NCBI GenBank assembly: GCA_021030915.1
Contig: JAGEMR010000006.1
Span: forward strand, 434,001-498,000
Length of the DNA: 64,000 nt
Direction of reading: 5' to 3'
DNA from: Astrothelium macrocarpum
Taxonomy: Eukaryota > Ascomycota > Dothideomycetes > Trypetheliales > Trypetheliaceae
The first letter of the stretch is position 1; every line of letters starts with the position of its first letter. Under the pieces are notes generated by a model. That model did not search any database. It was not told where the DNA came from and worked only from the letters and a program-made list of their open reading frames with translations. Shown here piece by piece: positions 34,131-44,908 of this stretch. Made by a program: the position numbers and the translations under genes.

Positions 34131-34934
34131 CTAATCTCGATCAAATCTAAGTGCTAGACTTCGCCATGGATAAACCATGCGTTCTCTAAATAGAGCCAAA
34201 ACCCACTCAATGCACCCTTCGCTCATGGCAAATTGGGGGACATCTTCCTTCCGGCAGTCAACGCGCTCCGTCATGTACTCGAGCTCGCCTTGTGATGGGC
34301 GAGTAACTTCCACTAGTACGAAAGAGTGCATTTCAATCCATTCTCCACTCGGACCTGAGGTATCTACGCGCGTTCCGTAGTGGTGGATGCTCCTACGTGA
34401 TTCCATGAAGCCTTCTGCTGGAGAGCCGTAAACGTCCCCAACGCAATCAATAGTGCGACTATCTCTGATCCTGAACCAATTATCATCGTTTACGTTTTTA
34501 AACAACTCGATATAGTCTTGATGCGCTTCAAAGTAGAGTCTGGACTGGTCGAACGGTGAGCTTCCATCCTCTCGAGTCGATGGAACCACGAGAAAATCCC
34601 CGCTGCTCTTGAAATTAGCTTCCAAGGCGGCGTCGTAACCCTCTGCTTCATCGTTCAGGAAAGTGTCTAACCAGCGAGGAGCCGATGAAGCAGAGGGGCC
34701 TGAGCTCGAGAGACCCAACGCTGGTGCCAATGATCGACTTAGATAGCCAGCGTGTGATTGAAGCGCATCGGAGTTTCTGCTGGAGTAGTCCGTGCGTGAT
34801 CGGGATTTTGTGATCCTCTCTTCGAGACCAATCCATTGGGGGACGCCCGAGTGCTTCTTCGGGACTGATATTGACTGGATCGATTTTTGCGATTTGTGGA
34901 GGGTTGGCGCTTGGATGATGGTGCCATGTTGCAT
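34131..34934 (-). CDS. Unrecognised protein
   Basis: Single exon of 267 residues starting MQHGTIIQAPTLHKSQKS. The first 90 residues are basic and serine-rich, then a folded-looking part follows (RLYFEAHQDYIELFKNVND, NWFRIRDSRTIDCVGDVYGS). A C-terminal segment reads EWVLALFRERMVYPWRSLAL. No signal peptide, membrane span or known motif is seen. Its downstream neighbour is the coiled-coil gene on the same strand, with the solo LTR between them. Confidence 0.58.
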   Translation of the reverse strand: MQHGTIIQAPTLHKSQKSIQSISVPKKHSGVPQWIGLEERITKSRSRTDYSSRNSDALQSHAGYLSRSLAPALGLSSSGPSASSAPRWLDTFLNDEAEGYDAALEANFKSSGDFLVVPSTREDGSSPFDQSRLYFEAHQDYIELFKNVNDDNWFRIRDSRTIDCVGDVYGSPAEGFMESRRSIHHYGTRVDTSGPSGEWIEMHSFVLVEVTRPSQGELEYMTERVDCRKEDVPQFAMSEGCIEWVLALFRERMVYPWRSLALRFDRD

Positions 34935-36525
34935 AGACAGTCTTCGTCGGATTCGTTAATGGGAAAGGATAATTAATACATTGAGGAGGTCCTCAGTTGA
35001 AAGAACATCACCTTAAAATATTGCATGTCCAGACTGAATGTGACGAGAAGAGACGCCAGCCCTGTGAACAAGGAGGATGCCTTATGACAACAACATGCCA
35101 TAATGCTCAATCACCGTGTAAACAGCTCTCTGATTTTAGTGTACTATTCAGGAGAAAGTTCCAAGTTCCGGTCTCGTCCCGATGCCTAAAGAGGCAAGAT
35201 TCGAAAAGACGTGCTCCCAGAGAAAGCACCAAAGGCATTTTTTTCGAGTGTTCACTATTCTATTAGCGAAGCGTTACTCTGGCTGCTTGTCAAATGCTCT
35301 AAACATTCTTAGTGGATCTACTGACCTACTTCTCTTGAAATGGGATCAGAGGATAAGGTGGGGAGGTTCAAAGTAGCAAATTGTCTGAAGAGGAAAGATT
35401 TAATCGACGAACGCTAGGACTGATCTGGAAATTTTGCCTGAACAACGCTTGAACCAGCTTCTTTCGCTTACATACCTTGAGGAATTCCTACCTCAACGAA
35501 CCAACATTTCGGAGATAGCAATACGTAAGTGACGAGACAATCTATATACTCCTTCGGAGGAGCCCCCATATAAAAATGGCTCGACAATAAGTCTCCGAGG
35601 TACAAGGAGAATATGGGAGAAATTGGCTACTGTGAAATTTGGCAGCGTGCGCATTACCAAGTATCATTCCGGTCGTGATCACACAAGCTACGCATTGATG
35701 TTACTCCCATAAAGCTATGTGCTGGGGAATCCGGTGCCTGTTTCAGCTCTAATCGCCGCTGCTTTGGCTCGCCTGAACTGTCAAGACTAGGACGGGAGCA
35801 ATAGCGCCTAAATTAAGTGTACATGAAATCAACCTCGTACGGCGGCGCAATGCGGGCAGAGGCTGAGTAGCCTCATTTTTAAAAGACCCGTCACCCTTCT
35901 TACAGCCCCCTTTCAACCCTGGTAGATAGCGCTGTCGACGGTCGGCCATAGTGCACAAAGTGTCAAAACTCTATTTTCGCGAAATCAGACACTTCAAATG
36001 AACACAGCACACCACAATAGACGGATTTCGAATATTTGAGCAGCTCATCCAACTCATATGAAGCCGGAGATCCACAGAGATGTTATGTTTGAAAGCCCTC
36101 AAGAGATAAATTCTAAAAATTTTTAAGAAATCTGATTAGTCATGAGCGAAAATAATCACATGCATCAAGATCTGCTTATTAAGATATGGAATAAATCTCT
36201 GATTAAGCAGAACATCTATTTAATCAGCACAACTTTTCAAAAATCATCTCTCAAATACTTTCAAAAATGATATCTCTGTAAACTTTTGACTTTATATGAG
36301 CCGAATGAGCTGCTCTGATAGTCGAAATTCGTCTGTTGTGGCGTGCTGTGGCCGCAATCCACGCTAACGTGTATTTCACGCTAACAGGAGTTTAGGCACT
36401 TTCTGTGTATTGACTTGCTAACGATATCTATCGAGTCGAATACGCACAATTTGTAGTCTGAATCAATCAGACGGGTTGATCAGATTGGATTGTCAACAGC
36501 ACAGGACGAGTTGGCAACCGTCGAG
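34935..36525. other. Intergenic AT-rich region with a fold-back repeat
   Basis: This 1.6-kb gap between divergent genes contains the inverted repeat at 36003-36350 and, just after it, CACGCTAAC twice (about 36360-36386). No coding exon was supported. The right part should be the promoter of the ArAE_2/DUF2421 gene. Confidence 0.5.
36003..36350. repeat. Fold-back (MITE-like) element with long inverted arms
   Basis: The left end (36003-36060, starting CACAGCAC) is the inverted complement of the right end (36293-36350). By hand count 48 of 58 bases match, and 8 of the 10 differences are transitions. Weaker inverted similarity continues inward to roughly 36115 and 36240, including ACAGAGAT and TTTGAAAG blocks, where one arm carries C or G and the other T or A. 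The middle is very AT-rich. No target duplication was found. The transition bias resembles repeat-induced point mutation. Confidence 0.72.
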
Positions 36526-39500
36526 ATGGATAAGCAAAGCCCGGGGGGAGATGCACACGGTTCCGAGCCTGCTAGTGAAGAGGTTCAGTTTAACGGTTCT
36601 CGGGCGGATATCAGGAACCTCGAATCACCTCCAAAACATCAGTTACAATGGAGTTTGAAGAGACTCTGGACCGCAATGGATCTTAACGCGGAAACGTTAC
36701 TGAAAATGATCAAAGGTGCGCTGCCACCGGTGATTGTGATCGCAATGTAAGACGGAATCCAGTTCTGTAGAATCCTTGATTCGAATATTTGACGCTTCCT
36801 ACAGGTACCAAAGCGACGCAGAATCAGATATCACGTTGACAGTGGGATATTTGACCGCGCTCATGACAATCGTCTCTCAATGCCTCTTACCTCGTGCTAA
36901 GTTTATGAAGATCATGTTTTTCATCGTCCTCTCAACGTGTATAGCTGCGGCCATCTGCTGCTTGGCTGTTTTCTGCGCTGTTAAGGCAAGGCAGCACACG
37001 GCATCTCCAGGTGCGGCATTAGATGATTTCAACAGCAGTGCTTCGGCGGTTTCTGGAATATGGTTTTTCTTCACGTCATGGTTTGTATTTCCCGATCATC
37101 AGCACATTACGAATCGAGTTAAATTCGAAGAGAAGGATATCGAACACTCTCCGCGCGCTGCGTCCAGTGGAACTACAAGATCCTATGGTTGCTTTCTCGA
37201 TATTCTCAGCTATCACTCTCACCGGAGCAGCTCGGTATACAGCAGTTGCCGAAGGCCTCGCATTCATTAGACAACTTCTCCTCGCATTTCTCTTCGGACA
37301 TGCGATTGCGACAGCCATTTCTTTGCTGATTCTACCGATCACCAACCGTCGCAATGTCTTCAAAGGTACTCTGAATTACGCAAAAGGGATCAACGAGGTC
37401 CTGAGCGCTCAAAAGACTTTTATTCAATCCGTGCGACATCGCTCTTCCATCAACGATGATTCCGGAAAATCCAGTAACCGCGGCATCCATGCCGCTGGCA
37501 ATAGCGAACACAACAAGACTTCGAGCGAGATATGCGACACAGACTGTAACGTTGCTCAGCTGAAAGCCGCCATGGCTGCGCTAATTGCCCTGCACGACCA
37601 AATAGCTGGTGATCTTTGCTATGCAAAGACTGAAATTGCCTGGGGACACCTCGAACCTACAGATCTGGAGAAAATATTTGCACTGTTGCGATCCCTCATT
37701 TTACCACTTGCTGGTCTAACTTTACTTCCGGATATCTTCGATCGAGTTCGAGAGTGGAACCATGCGGCAAAGCGTCCGTCTCCTATCGACCAAGGTTGGG
37801 ATGCGCTTCTGGCCCCTATGGACGAGGGATTGGAGAAGGTCACTGAACTAGTAACGAAGGGCCTTCAGCACACCCTATTGACGTTAGAAATTGCCTGCAA
37901 CTTGAGGAAGACGGAATTGCCCAACGGCTTTTCCCTTCCGTACCACAAGGTCGAGGACATCGAATCTTTCTCCGCGGTCTTAATTCCAGGCGACAACAAC
38001 TTTTCCTCGAATTTTAAGAGAAATGTTCAGGACTTTTGCCGTAGTAGACAGAATACCATTGCTGGGCCTACAGCGTCGTCGGATTTTCAAGTCATGCCTC
38101 TCCGTGAGGGAGAGCCTGCAAAATATGTGTTTACAGCCGAGTCCACCAATATGGAAACAACCTTGATCGTGTTGTTCATGGAACACCTTATGGACACCCT
38201 TTTACAGTCTACTCTCGACTTTGTCAAGTTTGCAGAAAGAGAAGCCGTCGATAAAACGAAAAGGCGGAGGATATTGATTATCCCGCATTTCCGGCTCCCG
38301 ATAAAAGCCCTTTCCCTTGTACCAAGACGCAAACTTGGGGACGATCCTGACAAAGGCGATAATCCGTTTGAACGCGCTTCAGATCCCGAGCATTTGTTTC
38401 CTGCAAATGCCTGGGAGAGACGAATTGGCTCACTTCAAACATTCTGGCGATTTCTTTCCATGGATCAATCAGTATTCGGGTTTCGCGTAGCTGCTGCTTC
38501 CTTCACCGTTGCCATTCTGGCATATCTACATCAAACACAGATCTTCTTCCACGAGCAACGACTCATATGGGTATTGGTCGTAATAATCATCGGCATGACT
38601 CCCACAAGCGGCGCAAGCTTGTTCAGCTTCATCAATCGTATAATTGCCACCATTGTATCATACGCCCTTAGCGTGGCTGTTTGGTACATCGTCGTTGGGC
38701 ATACGGCAGGAGTCATAGTTTTTCTTTTCTTGGCCAATATGTTTGGTGTCTGCCTCTCTCTCTGCGTTACAAAGTGGCATTGCTAAATTGCTCAGTATTA
38801 CTTCTACATCAAATACCCCAGATACTTTGGGGCTTCCGTAATATCTATTGTCACGCTGAATGTTATCGTCGGCTATGAACTCCAGGTGAGCGTATGGTAA
38901 TCATTTCCCAAGCTCGTCTAAAAATCGTGGCAGGTCAACAAACTCGGTGTCAATCTTGCTGAGTCTACCGGACAAACATACTATCCTATTTACCTCTTTG
39001 GAGCTTACAAACTGCTTTGTGTGGTGGTTGGATGCGCAATGGCGCTCTTCTGGACTCTTTTCCCATACCCATTCACCACTGGTTCGAGAGTACGCAAGCT
39101 GCTTGGCCATGCCCTCTCCGTCCTTGCAAATTTCTACGCTTGCATGGATACTACAATCCAAATGTGGATACACGAGCAACATGACGGAGCTGAATCGTCT
39201 GTCAACCGGCTGAAGGCAGCCAAAGACAGACTCTTCGCTGAGGAAATGTCTCTTCTGACGGCCATTCGTTCCCAAAGTCTGTTGACCACCTACGAACCTC
39301 CAGTCGGAGGAAAGTTTCCAAAGGCGATTTACGACAGGATGGCCGCAGAGATGCAGACCATCTTGATGAGCATGGCATTAATGACTCAGACTACAAGAGG
39401 CCTGCATGGCTTGTCTCTGCAGAAAGAGGGAAAATGGCTTGGCCAACTCTCCCTTGCAATGAGAGAAACGCAATTTAATCCCCATGCTGCAACATCGCTG

Positions 39501-39834
39501 TTGTGCCATCTTTCCGCAGCAGTGTCGAACGGATTTGCGCTGCCGCCCCATCTCTCGCCACCGCCCTCGTTTGCTCTTGCCAACGAGATAAGAAAACTCG
39601 ACGTCGAACTTCTCGATATGAAGAACAAGGCGGACCCCGCATTCTCTGCTTTCGCGGTGCTGGAGGTTTCAGCTACTCTGCTGAGTTATAAACTGGGAAA
39701 GCTCATCAAGTGCGTGTAGAACACGCGCAACGCAATTTCAGCGACGGCCACTAACTTTAATTTGCTCTAGAGATGCGAGATTGCTGGTTGGAGAAGTCGA
39801 TTTCGATGGCCTTGTTGATCCGAAGGCTCGCTAG
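36526..39834 (+). CDS. Large membrane protein of the ArAE_2 / DUF2421 (FUSC-like) family
   Basis: Fungal aromatic-acid-exporter-like protein, often annotated as brefeldin A-sensitivity or ER transporter protein. Six exons (36526-36746, 36805-37080, 37136-38747, 38796-38885, 38934-39709, 39771-39834) join in phase to 1012 residues. The N-terminal half has about six membrane helices (LPPVIVIAMYQSD, TVGYLTALMTIVSQCLL, IMFFIVLSTCIAAAICCLAV, LLLAFLFGHAIATAISLLIL). The cytosolic middle is helical. A second helical bundle (FRVAAASFTVAILAYLHQ, LIWVLVVIIIGMTPTSGASL, YFGASVISIVTLNVIVGYEL) precedes the DUF2421 domain (TGQTYYPIYLFGAYKLLCVV, WTLFPYPFTTGSRVRKLLG). The 3' exon gives the end LIKDARLLVGEVDFDGLVD. 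Introns are 48-61 bp. The cargo is unknown. Confidence 0.9.
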
Positions 39835-40042
39835 TGGCCCGCGATTCGGCTTGCTCAACAATGGGTACGAACTTCGCAAAAAGCGTGGCTTTGATGAATT
39901 TGCATCCGATGGTGCCGTACGCCGTGTGACCTGGATAAAGAAAGTGGTCGATGAAGAGCATGCATGGTGTGAATGGTCTGGAAAGTATTAGCGTCGGATA
40001 TCTTTGGCTACTTGAGTCGAAGATTGTGAACATTCAATATAG
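39835..40042. other. Short intergenic region
   Basis: This 208-bp gap follows the ArAE_2 stop. It should carry its terminator. Nothing else was seen. Confidence 0.5.
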
Positions 40043-40390
40043 TTACTGATCACACGGGGCCCCGAGTACTGAATGATAGCAGTAGTTCTCATGGCAAACC
40101 ATACTCTTTCGAGATCTGACGGCTTGTTGAGCAGCTGTATTCAAGAATCGCCTAATACTCTTGCCGCAAGACTGATCACCACAAACTACAAGCTGAGGTA
40201 GATCAATATGCTCTGAGGCACCGAATCCGCGGACACGGTCGATCTGGTTCAGTCTTTTCGACGTTTGCTCGGTTGTTAAGCCAATTTGGCCTGCCACGGT
40301 GTGCACGTCCAATTCGATCCACGTCTCGCTGGGCATTGAGATCATCATGAAGAGCTAATACTACGAAATTACAAAAAGGATGCTGCAATG
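40043..40390 (-). pseudogene. N-terminal fragment of a dynamin-family GTPase
   Basis: The frame reads LNQIDRVRGFGASEHIDLPQ then LVVCGDQSCGKS, the N-terminal helix and P-loop of fungal dynamin-related GTPases. After GKS the frame loses similarity. A neighbouring frame reads ILEYSCSTSRQISKEYGLP, then after a stop ELLLSFSTRGPV, which corresponds to the next dynamin segment (VLEAI ... TELILRR). The sequence then ends, with no G2-G4 motifs, middle domain or GED. It is a frameshifted, truncated relic of only about 100 codons. Confidence 0.72.
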
Positions 40391-40435
40391 TGTGGCAACG
40401 TCATAAGTGGTGTGCGTATGATCTTGTAGATATAA

Positions 40436-40850
40436 TCACACTTGAACTGACCAAGAAGCGGTGAGTGACAGATGTTGTCTGAACACCGAATTTTTCTGTA
40501 GACCGATAAGTGACGATTGAGCAAGCGACACTTTTACACCGCCATGGCCGTTGCCCGGTTGACCGACTACCATATCCCCCAGTCGAATGTCTGTTTCTTT
40601 GCATGGGACGCCACCTCCGATGCCAACCATCGCTGCCGCGGCCAAGTTCGTACCGGTTTGGCCTGCGGGCAGGCAAGCAAGGCCGACGTAACGCTCACTG
40701 ATAACGACCCAAAGTGTATTCACTCGTGTCACCGTCGTCCTGAGGAAGGTCTTCGTGCTCTTCGTCGAGCAGCGCCAGTGCCTCCATGAGTTCCATCAGC
40801 AGAGCGCAGACCCACTTCACCGCGTACTTATCGCGGTTCTGGGAGCGGGT
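40436..40850 (-). pseudogene. Relic of a Pfs / nucleoside-phosphorylase-like domain (NLR-type N-terminus)
   Basis: One frame reads KYAVKWVCALLMELMEALAL and LDEEHEDLPQDDGDTSEYTLGRY, the start of the PNP_UDP-like (Pfs) domain found at the N-terminus of many fungal NLR proteins. A second frame continues with ACLPAGQTGTNLAAAAMVGIGGG, IRLGDMVVGQPGNGHGGV. The two are out of frame around 40690-40710. About 20 residues normally present between TN and MVGIGGG are missing. No following NACHT/NB-ARC or repeat domain is present. It is a decayed fragment directly next to the dynamin relic. Confidence 0.72.
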
Positions 40851-41133
40851 CGTTTGTGATCGTCTGCTTGATCTAAGCTCTGCATCAAGTCTTCCTGGAA
40901 GCCTCCATATCGATATATTCAATGCACACCTTAGGTTTCCAACAGCCGAGGTTGGCCTATCCGGTAAAAAGGACATTATTTTTGCTCCTGGCATCGATTG
41001 TGATAGTGTCGAATGGATACAGCATGAACTCAACTTCCGATCACTCTTCAGTATCTCGACCAAATAATTGTCCAACGAGCCAAATAGCGCAAGGAACGCT
41101 GAAACTCCTTTTGTCCAACAGCTTTTTCGACCC

Positions 41134-41502
41134 ATGTATCTGGATGCAAATTCAGCACTGTTGACCCGTCTCGACTTGAAGGAGGAGAGGACTCATCAAT
41201 TAGCCGTTGACTTTGTTCGTTCGATGATCAAGTCTACAGAACAGGAAAGCTCAAAGCAATCTCCGGAATCAGCATTACTTACATTACATTTTAAACCACA
41301 TTTAACGTTCCTCGAATGGTATAGAGAGCACATGTTTCCCGATTGCGAGTTATCACCAGGATGGAATAGTTTATCAACACTAGACCAAAGTATGTCGCAT
41401 GTATGGCAGGATTACAGGAATTGGATTGCGTTAGAAATGGTGTTTAGGACAATCTGTCTATTCAAAACAAAGTCTGACGAGATTGGAGTCGGACCGCCAT
41501 AA
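41134..41502 (+). CDS. Unrecognised small open frame
   Basis: From ATG at 41134 the frame encodes 122 residues (MYLDANSALLTRLDLKEERT...), with LTLHFKPHLTFLEWYREHMF and YRNWIALEMVFRTICLFKTK. The composition is protein-like and helix-prone. The same frame is open further upstream but has a TAA at 41065-41067. No domain was recognised, and there is no clear splice partner. It could be a small gene or part of the decayed locus beside it. Confidence 0.32.
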   Translation: MYLDANSALLTRLDLKEERTHQLAVDFVRSMIKSTEQESSKQSPESALLTLHFKPHLTFLEWYREHMFPDCELSPGWNSLSTLDQSMSHVWQDYRNWIALEMVFRTICLFKTKSDEIGVGPP

Positions 41503-42461
41503 ATTCGAAATGGCGATCTCTTGGTCGTAATTTCCGGCTCCATTGTGCCGGTGATTTTGAGAAGATCTGGATCGCATTTTCGACATATTAGGCCATGCTT
41601 CGTTCTGAAGTTCATGGATGGGGAGGCAGTATCGCGTGTGAAAAGAGGAGAAGCTGAGATTGTGGAATTTTGGATTCATTAGCGGACATTCCGGTAATAG
41701 AAGAGTGAGAAATGTCTGTGCAAGTCTGTAGAATTCTAATGAACTATTCCCATAACGCTATATACCTGAGAAACCGGCGTTTATTTCGACTCGATTTGTC
41801 GCTGTTTTAGCTTGTCCCGCCTGCCTAAACCAGGATGGAAAAAACAGTAATAGAGACGCATTGGTGACAGTTGTTGCTTACACTGGCGCGTAGGCTATAT
41901 GGCGTGTCTGGCTGAGACACCTCTGAGATAAGTGAACCCTTTCGAAAGAAAAGCGGCGACGACGGTAAGAGAATGACGATATATTTAATAGCCGAAAAAG
42001 ACAAGAGAACATTTACCTTACAAGGTCGTAGTACTATTCGGTTAAGAGGACTTACCTTTCCGTGCTTATTTAGGCAAATCAGAGAAGATATACTCGACGT
42101 ACACATTCTCGATCGGGGAGAAACGGACCATGACTATTGCCCCCAAATGGCAAATCCGGTCCAAAATTCCCCAGCACAACGATCACCAAATTAGCGTCTA
42201 TTTTTCACTTCAAGAATAGACGCTACTTGCAACCGGCCCGTAACCAAGAAAATAGAATATATTCAACGCGTAATGAAATATCTGACACAGAGAATGACAA
42301 CGCATTCAGTTGAATGACTCGATCCTAATTCCGTCGAAAGGTTGACACAGAGGTCGAAGAATGTTTGTGATGACGCTTCTGTAAGAAAGATTTGTTCAAG
42401 CAGTCCTCGGCGCTCATGTACTGGTTATGTACCAGCCAATTCCCCGCGAAATCCAATATTC
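41503..42461. other. Intergenic region, no supported gene
   Basis: This is about 1 kb with only short frames on both strands. No repeat or RNA gene was recognised. Confidence 0.5.
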
Positions 42462-43730
42462 TCAAACCCCAAGAGATGCGCGCTTCGCTTCCTCTCTTCG
42501 TCGTTTCTCTTCGTATTGCTCCTTAAGTTCCGCCTTCATTGTTTCGATTCGAACCATGATAAGGGCCGGGGGTTCACTCTCCTCTCTGATGCTTTCTACA
42601 ATTTCCTCCATTTGTTCCACCATTGATTGTTTTAAATGTATCCGCAACTCCAGCAGCTGGAAGGAATCGGGATGAAGCCGGTGCAGAGCCGTGGAAGATA
42701 ACCATTCTAATTGCAGATAGTCAAATATATTGGCATCAAACTGGGGATTGACGAGGTCCTTGAATAAGGCGAATTGGTCGGGAGAACATGCATCAAAGCA
42801 TATGGCCTCATAGATGTGGAGAGACATGTCTCTGAAGAACTGGTATTCAGTCACGTTGTGCAGAGGCCACGATCGTGTATCCTTTGGTCCAAAGCTGGGA
42901 GGGGTTTGATTCCTAACATCAAATAAAAGCAGAGCTCCAAGAGTATCGGGGATGTCGAAGCTTGCTTGTACATAGTTCACGTCATCCGGCTTCCTCATCT
43001 GAGTGTTTGTTTGATAACCGTCCTGCATACGGCGAAGGACATGCCTTTTGGAAATGTGTATCGGATTTCTTACAATCTCATCTTGGAGAAACTTTGAAAT
43101 TGCCGGCCAGTGCATGTCGTTCCTTACTCGTGGAGGCTCGGGAGACTTTGACGTAAGTCTATGTCGAACACGAATCGAAGAAGAATGGTCCGGTCTGAAA
43201 CGCCGTTTATACATAGCGACATCTTTGCATTGTCCTGAAAGTAGGCGACTGGAACCAGGACAGGCATGGTAAAAGCGGTGAGGTCGAGGTGGAAGCTTCA
43301 CTCTTCGAGTTTGATGGGGGTCCTCTACGGTATCATTGAAAGGTACGCTTTGCGTTTCGGTGTTTTTGTCGTAACCAGAGATTCCTGTCTGTAGGGCTTC
43401 AACAGCAATGTTGCGGGGTCTGTCCAGCGGAATAGTTTCCAGTCGTCGAAGTTCTTCAAATAGTCCGTAGTACAGGAGTGGCTTTTCATCTATTGCGTAC
43501 ATTTCGGGGAGTGGGAGTCTGACACTGGGTTTGGGACTTTGCCGGGATCCTAGACTAATATCGAAAAGTGCGTGCTCTGTGATTGGTACAGGATAAAGTG
43601 GATATGGACCGTCCGCGATGATCAGAACCATCCAGGGTGCACTCGAAGTGTAATGCCATCGAAGGAGCCCATGAGCACGATCTATCAATGGCGTTGTAAA
43701 TGGAGGTGGTTGGTCCGGTTCGGCACACAT
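42462..43730 (-). CDS. Unrecognised fungal protein, about 422 residues
   Basis: A long single frame ends with a highly charged helix (LKEQYEEKRRREEAKRASLG). The first in-frame ATG is at 43730 (MCAEPDQPPPFTTP); the frame stays open upstream without an ATG, so a further 5' exon is possible. Readable segments are HGLLRWHYTSSAPWMVLIIA, FQLLELRIHLKQSMVEQMEE and EYQFFRDMSLHIYEAICFDA. A basic middle (PHRFYHACPGSS, MYKRRFRPDHSSSIRVRHRL) is present. No membrane span or known motif is seen. Confidence 0.6.
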   Translation of the reverse strand: MCAEPDQPPPFTTPLIDRAHGLLRWHYTSSAPWMVLIIADGPYPLYPVPITEHALFDISLGSRQSPKPSVRLPLPEMYAIDEKPLLYYGLFEELRRLETIPLDRPRNIAVEALQTGISGYDKNTETQSVPFNDTVEDPHQTRRVKLPPRPHRFYHACPGSSRLLSGQCKDVAMYKRRFRPDHSSSIRVRHRLTSKSPEPPRVRNDMHWPAISKFLQDEIVRNPIHISKRHVLRRMQDGYQTNTQMRKPDDVNYVQASFDIPDTLGALLLFDVRNQTPPSFGPKDTRSWPLHNVTEYQFFRDMSLHIYEAICFDACSPDQFALFKDLVNPQFDANIFDYLQLEWLSSTALHRLHPDSFQLLELRIHLKQSMVEQMEEIVESIREESEPPALIMVRIETMKAELKEQYEEKRRREEAKRASLGV

Positions 43731-44050
43731 CTGTTCAGGTGATTGAACTGCTGGTGTCTTGTTGGAAGCAAAAAGAATGTGATTGTAGTATACAAGATGA
43801 AGCAATGATGATTGCCACGAGTGAGCTGAACATAACCAACATACTGAACAGATGAGTTATGATCATACAAGATTTTCTACGAGACTGAGCTTGCGTTGCA
43901 AAGAAGGTGCGACTAAAACGAATAGTCAGTAACAACAGATCTTTGAATTGGGACGATGCTTCCCTGCATTTTGGCACGTAACACATTAGTGCTCTTAATG
44001 CCCATTTCCGAAGCACTCCTGCCACCTCATGTAATAATCCTTGACAAAGC
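43731..44050. other. Intergenic region between two minus-strand genes
   Basis: This 320-bp gap follows the TAA of the mitochondrial-type gene at 44051. It may hold a 5' exon of the downstream gene, but none could be joined convincingly. Confidence 0.4.
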
Positions 44051-44908
44051 TTATTTTGCTGCATGCTCTAATTGTTTGAGTCTCTCCATGAGTTTCTCCT
44101 TCAAGTATGGAGGCAGCATTAGACTTTCCCGTATTAGTTTAGCAAACTTTCTCACTCACGCTTGGTACACTTACATTCCCTCTCGAGTACATATCCGATA
44201 TGTGCCACTCTCCTGATACGATCCATGTTCGCCCACAAAATTGCCATGTCCATCCACCTCCAGACTTCCAAAGATATCTTCTGGCCACGCAATACGTCCA
44301 TAATCAGGCGGATTCCGCATGTCACTTACATGTGTATACCCTCCCACACCACCTCCTCCTGCGCCTCCCTGTGCGCTGGCACCTCCCGCTCCACCACCTC
44401 CGGCGCCCCCACCCCCACCATAGACAGGCCCGGCGCCGCCTCCAGATCTTTTGGATTTTCGAGGCTGCTGTTGCTGTTGAGGGAAGAAAGCACCGCCGGA
44501 ACCAAAGGAGGAGCCAGCAGTAGAGGCATAGGCTTGGGCTTGAGCCCGGACAAAAGGGTCGGATGTTGCGTGCTCACGGATTACAGACTGAAGAATGCGT
44601 AGGAAATTTGAGTTCTCTTTAAGAGAGTCTGGAGTGGGAGGTATAGCGGTAGAAGTGCCAATGGCAAGGGAAGGGTTAGGCGGAGAAGTTTTGAGGAAAG
44701 AGAGTATGTTGGTGGTGGGATTCCGTTCTGAGGGCGGATGCACATACTGGGGTTCGTTAATATGAATGTGATGCCTTGAGAAGTCTAGACGTACTATATC
44801 CGGGTTGGTGGAAAGAGAAGAGACGGACCGCGATGGGATGAAAGAGCTTGATCTGGCAAGCCTGAGAGCTGTTCGACGTAGCGTAATAGACATTATAGAG
44901 GTAGCCAT
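44051..44908 (-). CDS. Glycine-rich protein with a mitochondrial presequence, function unknown
   Basis: Exons 44908-44175 and 44123-44051 join across a 51-bp intron (GTAAGT donor, ACTAATA branch) to 268 residues. The N-terminus (MATSIMSITLRRTALRLARS, SSFIPSRSVSS) is Arg/Ser-rich, amphipathic and acid-free, as for matrix targeting. A glutamine run (FFPQQQQQPRK) and a long Gly/Ala linker (about residues 175-205) lead to a conserved-looking C-terminal domain: YGRIAWPEDIFGSLEVDG, YQESGTYRICTREG and, after the splice, LMLPPYLKEKLMERLKQLEH. The joined end makes a coherent domain, so the model is well supported. I cannot name the family. Confidence 0.75.
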
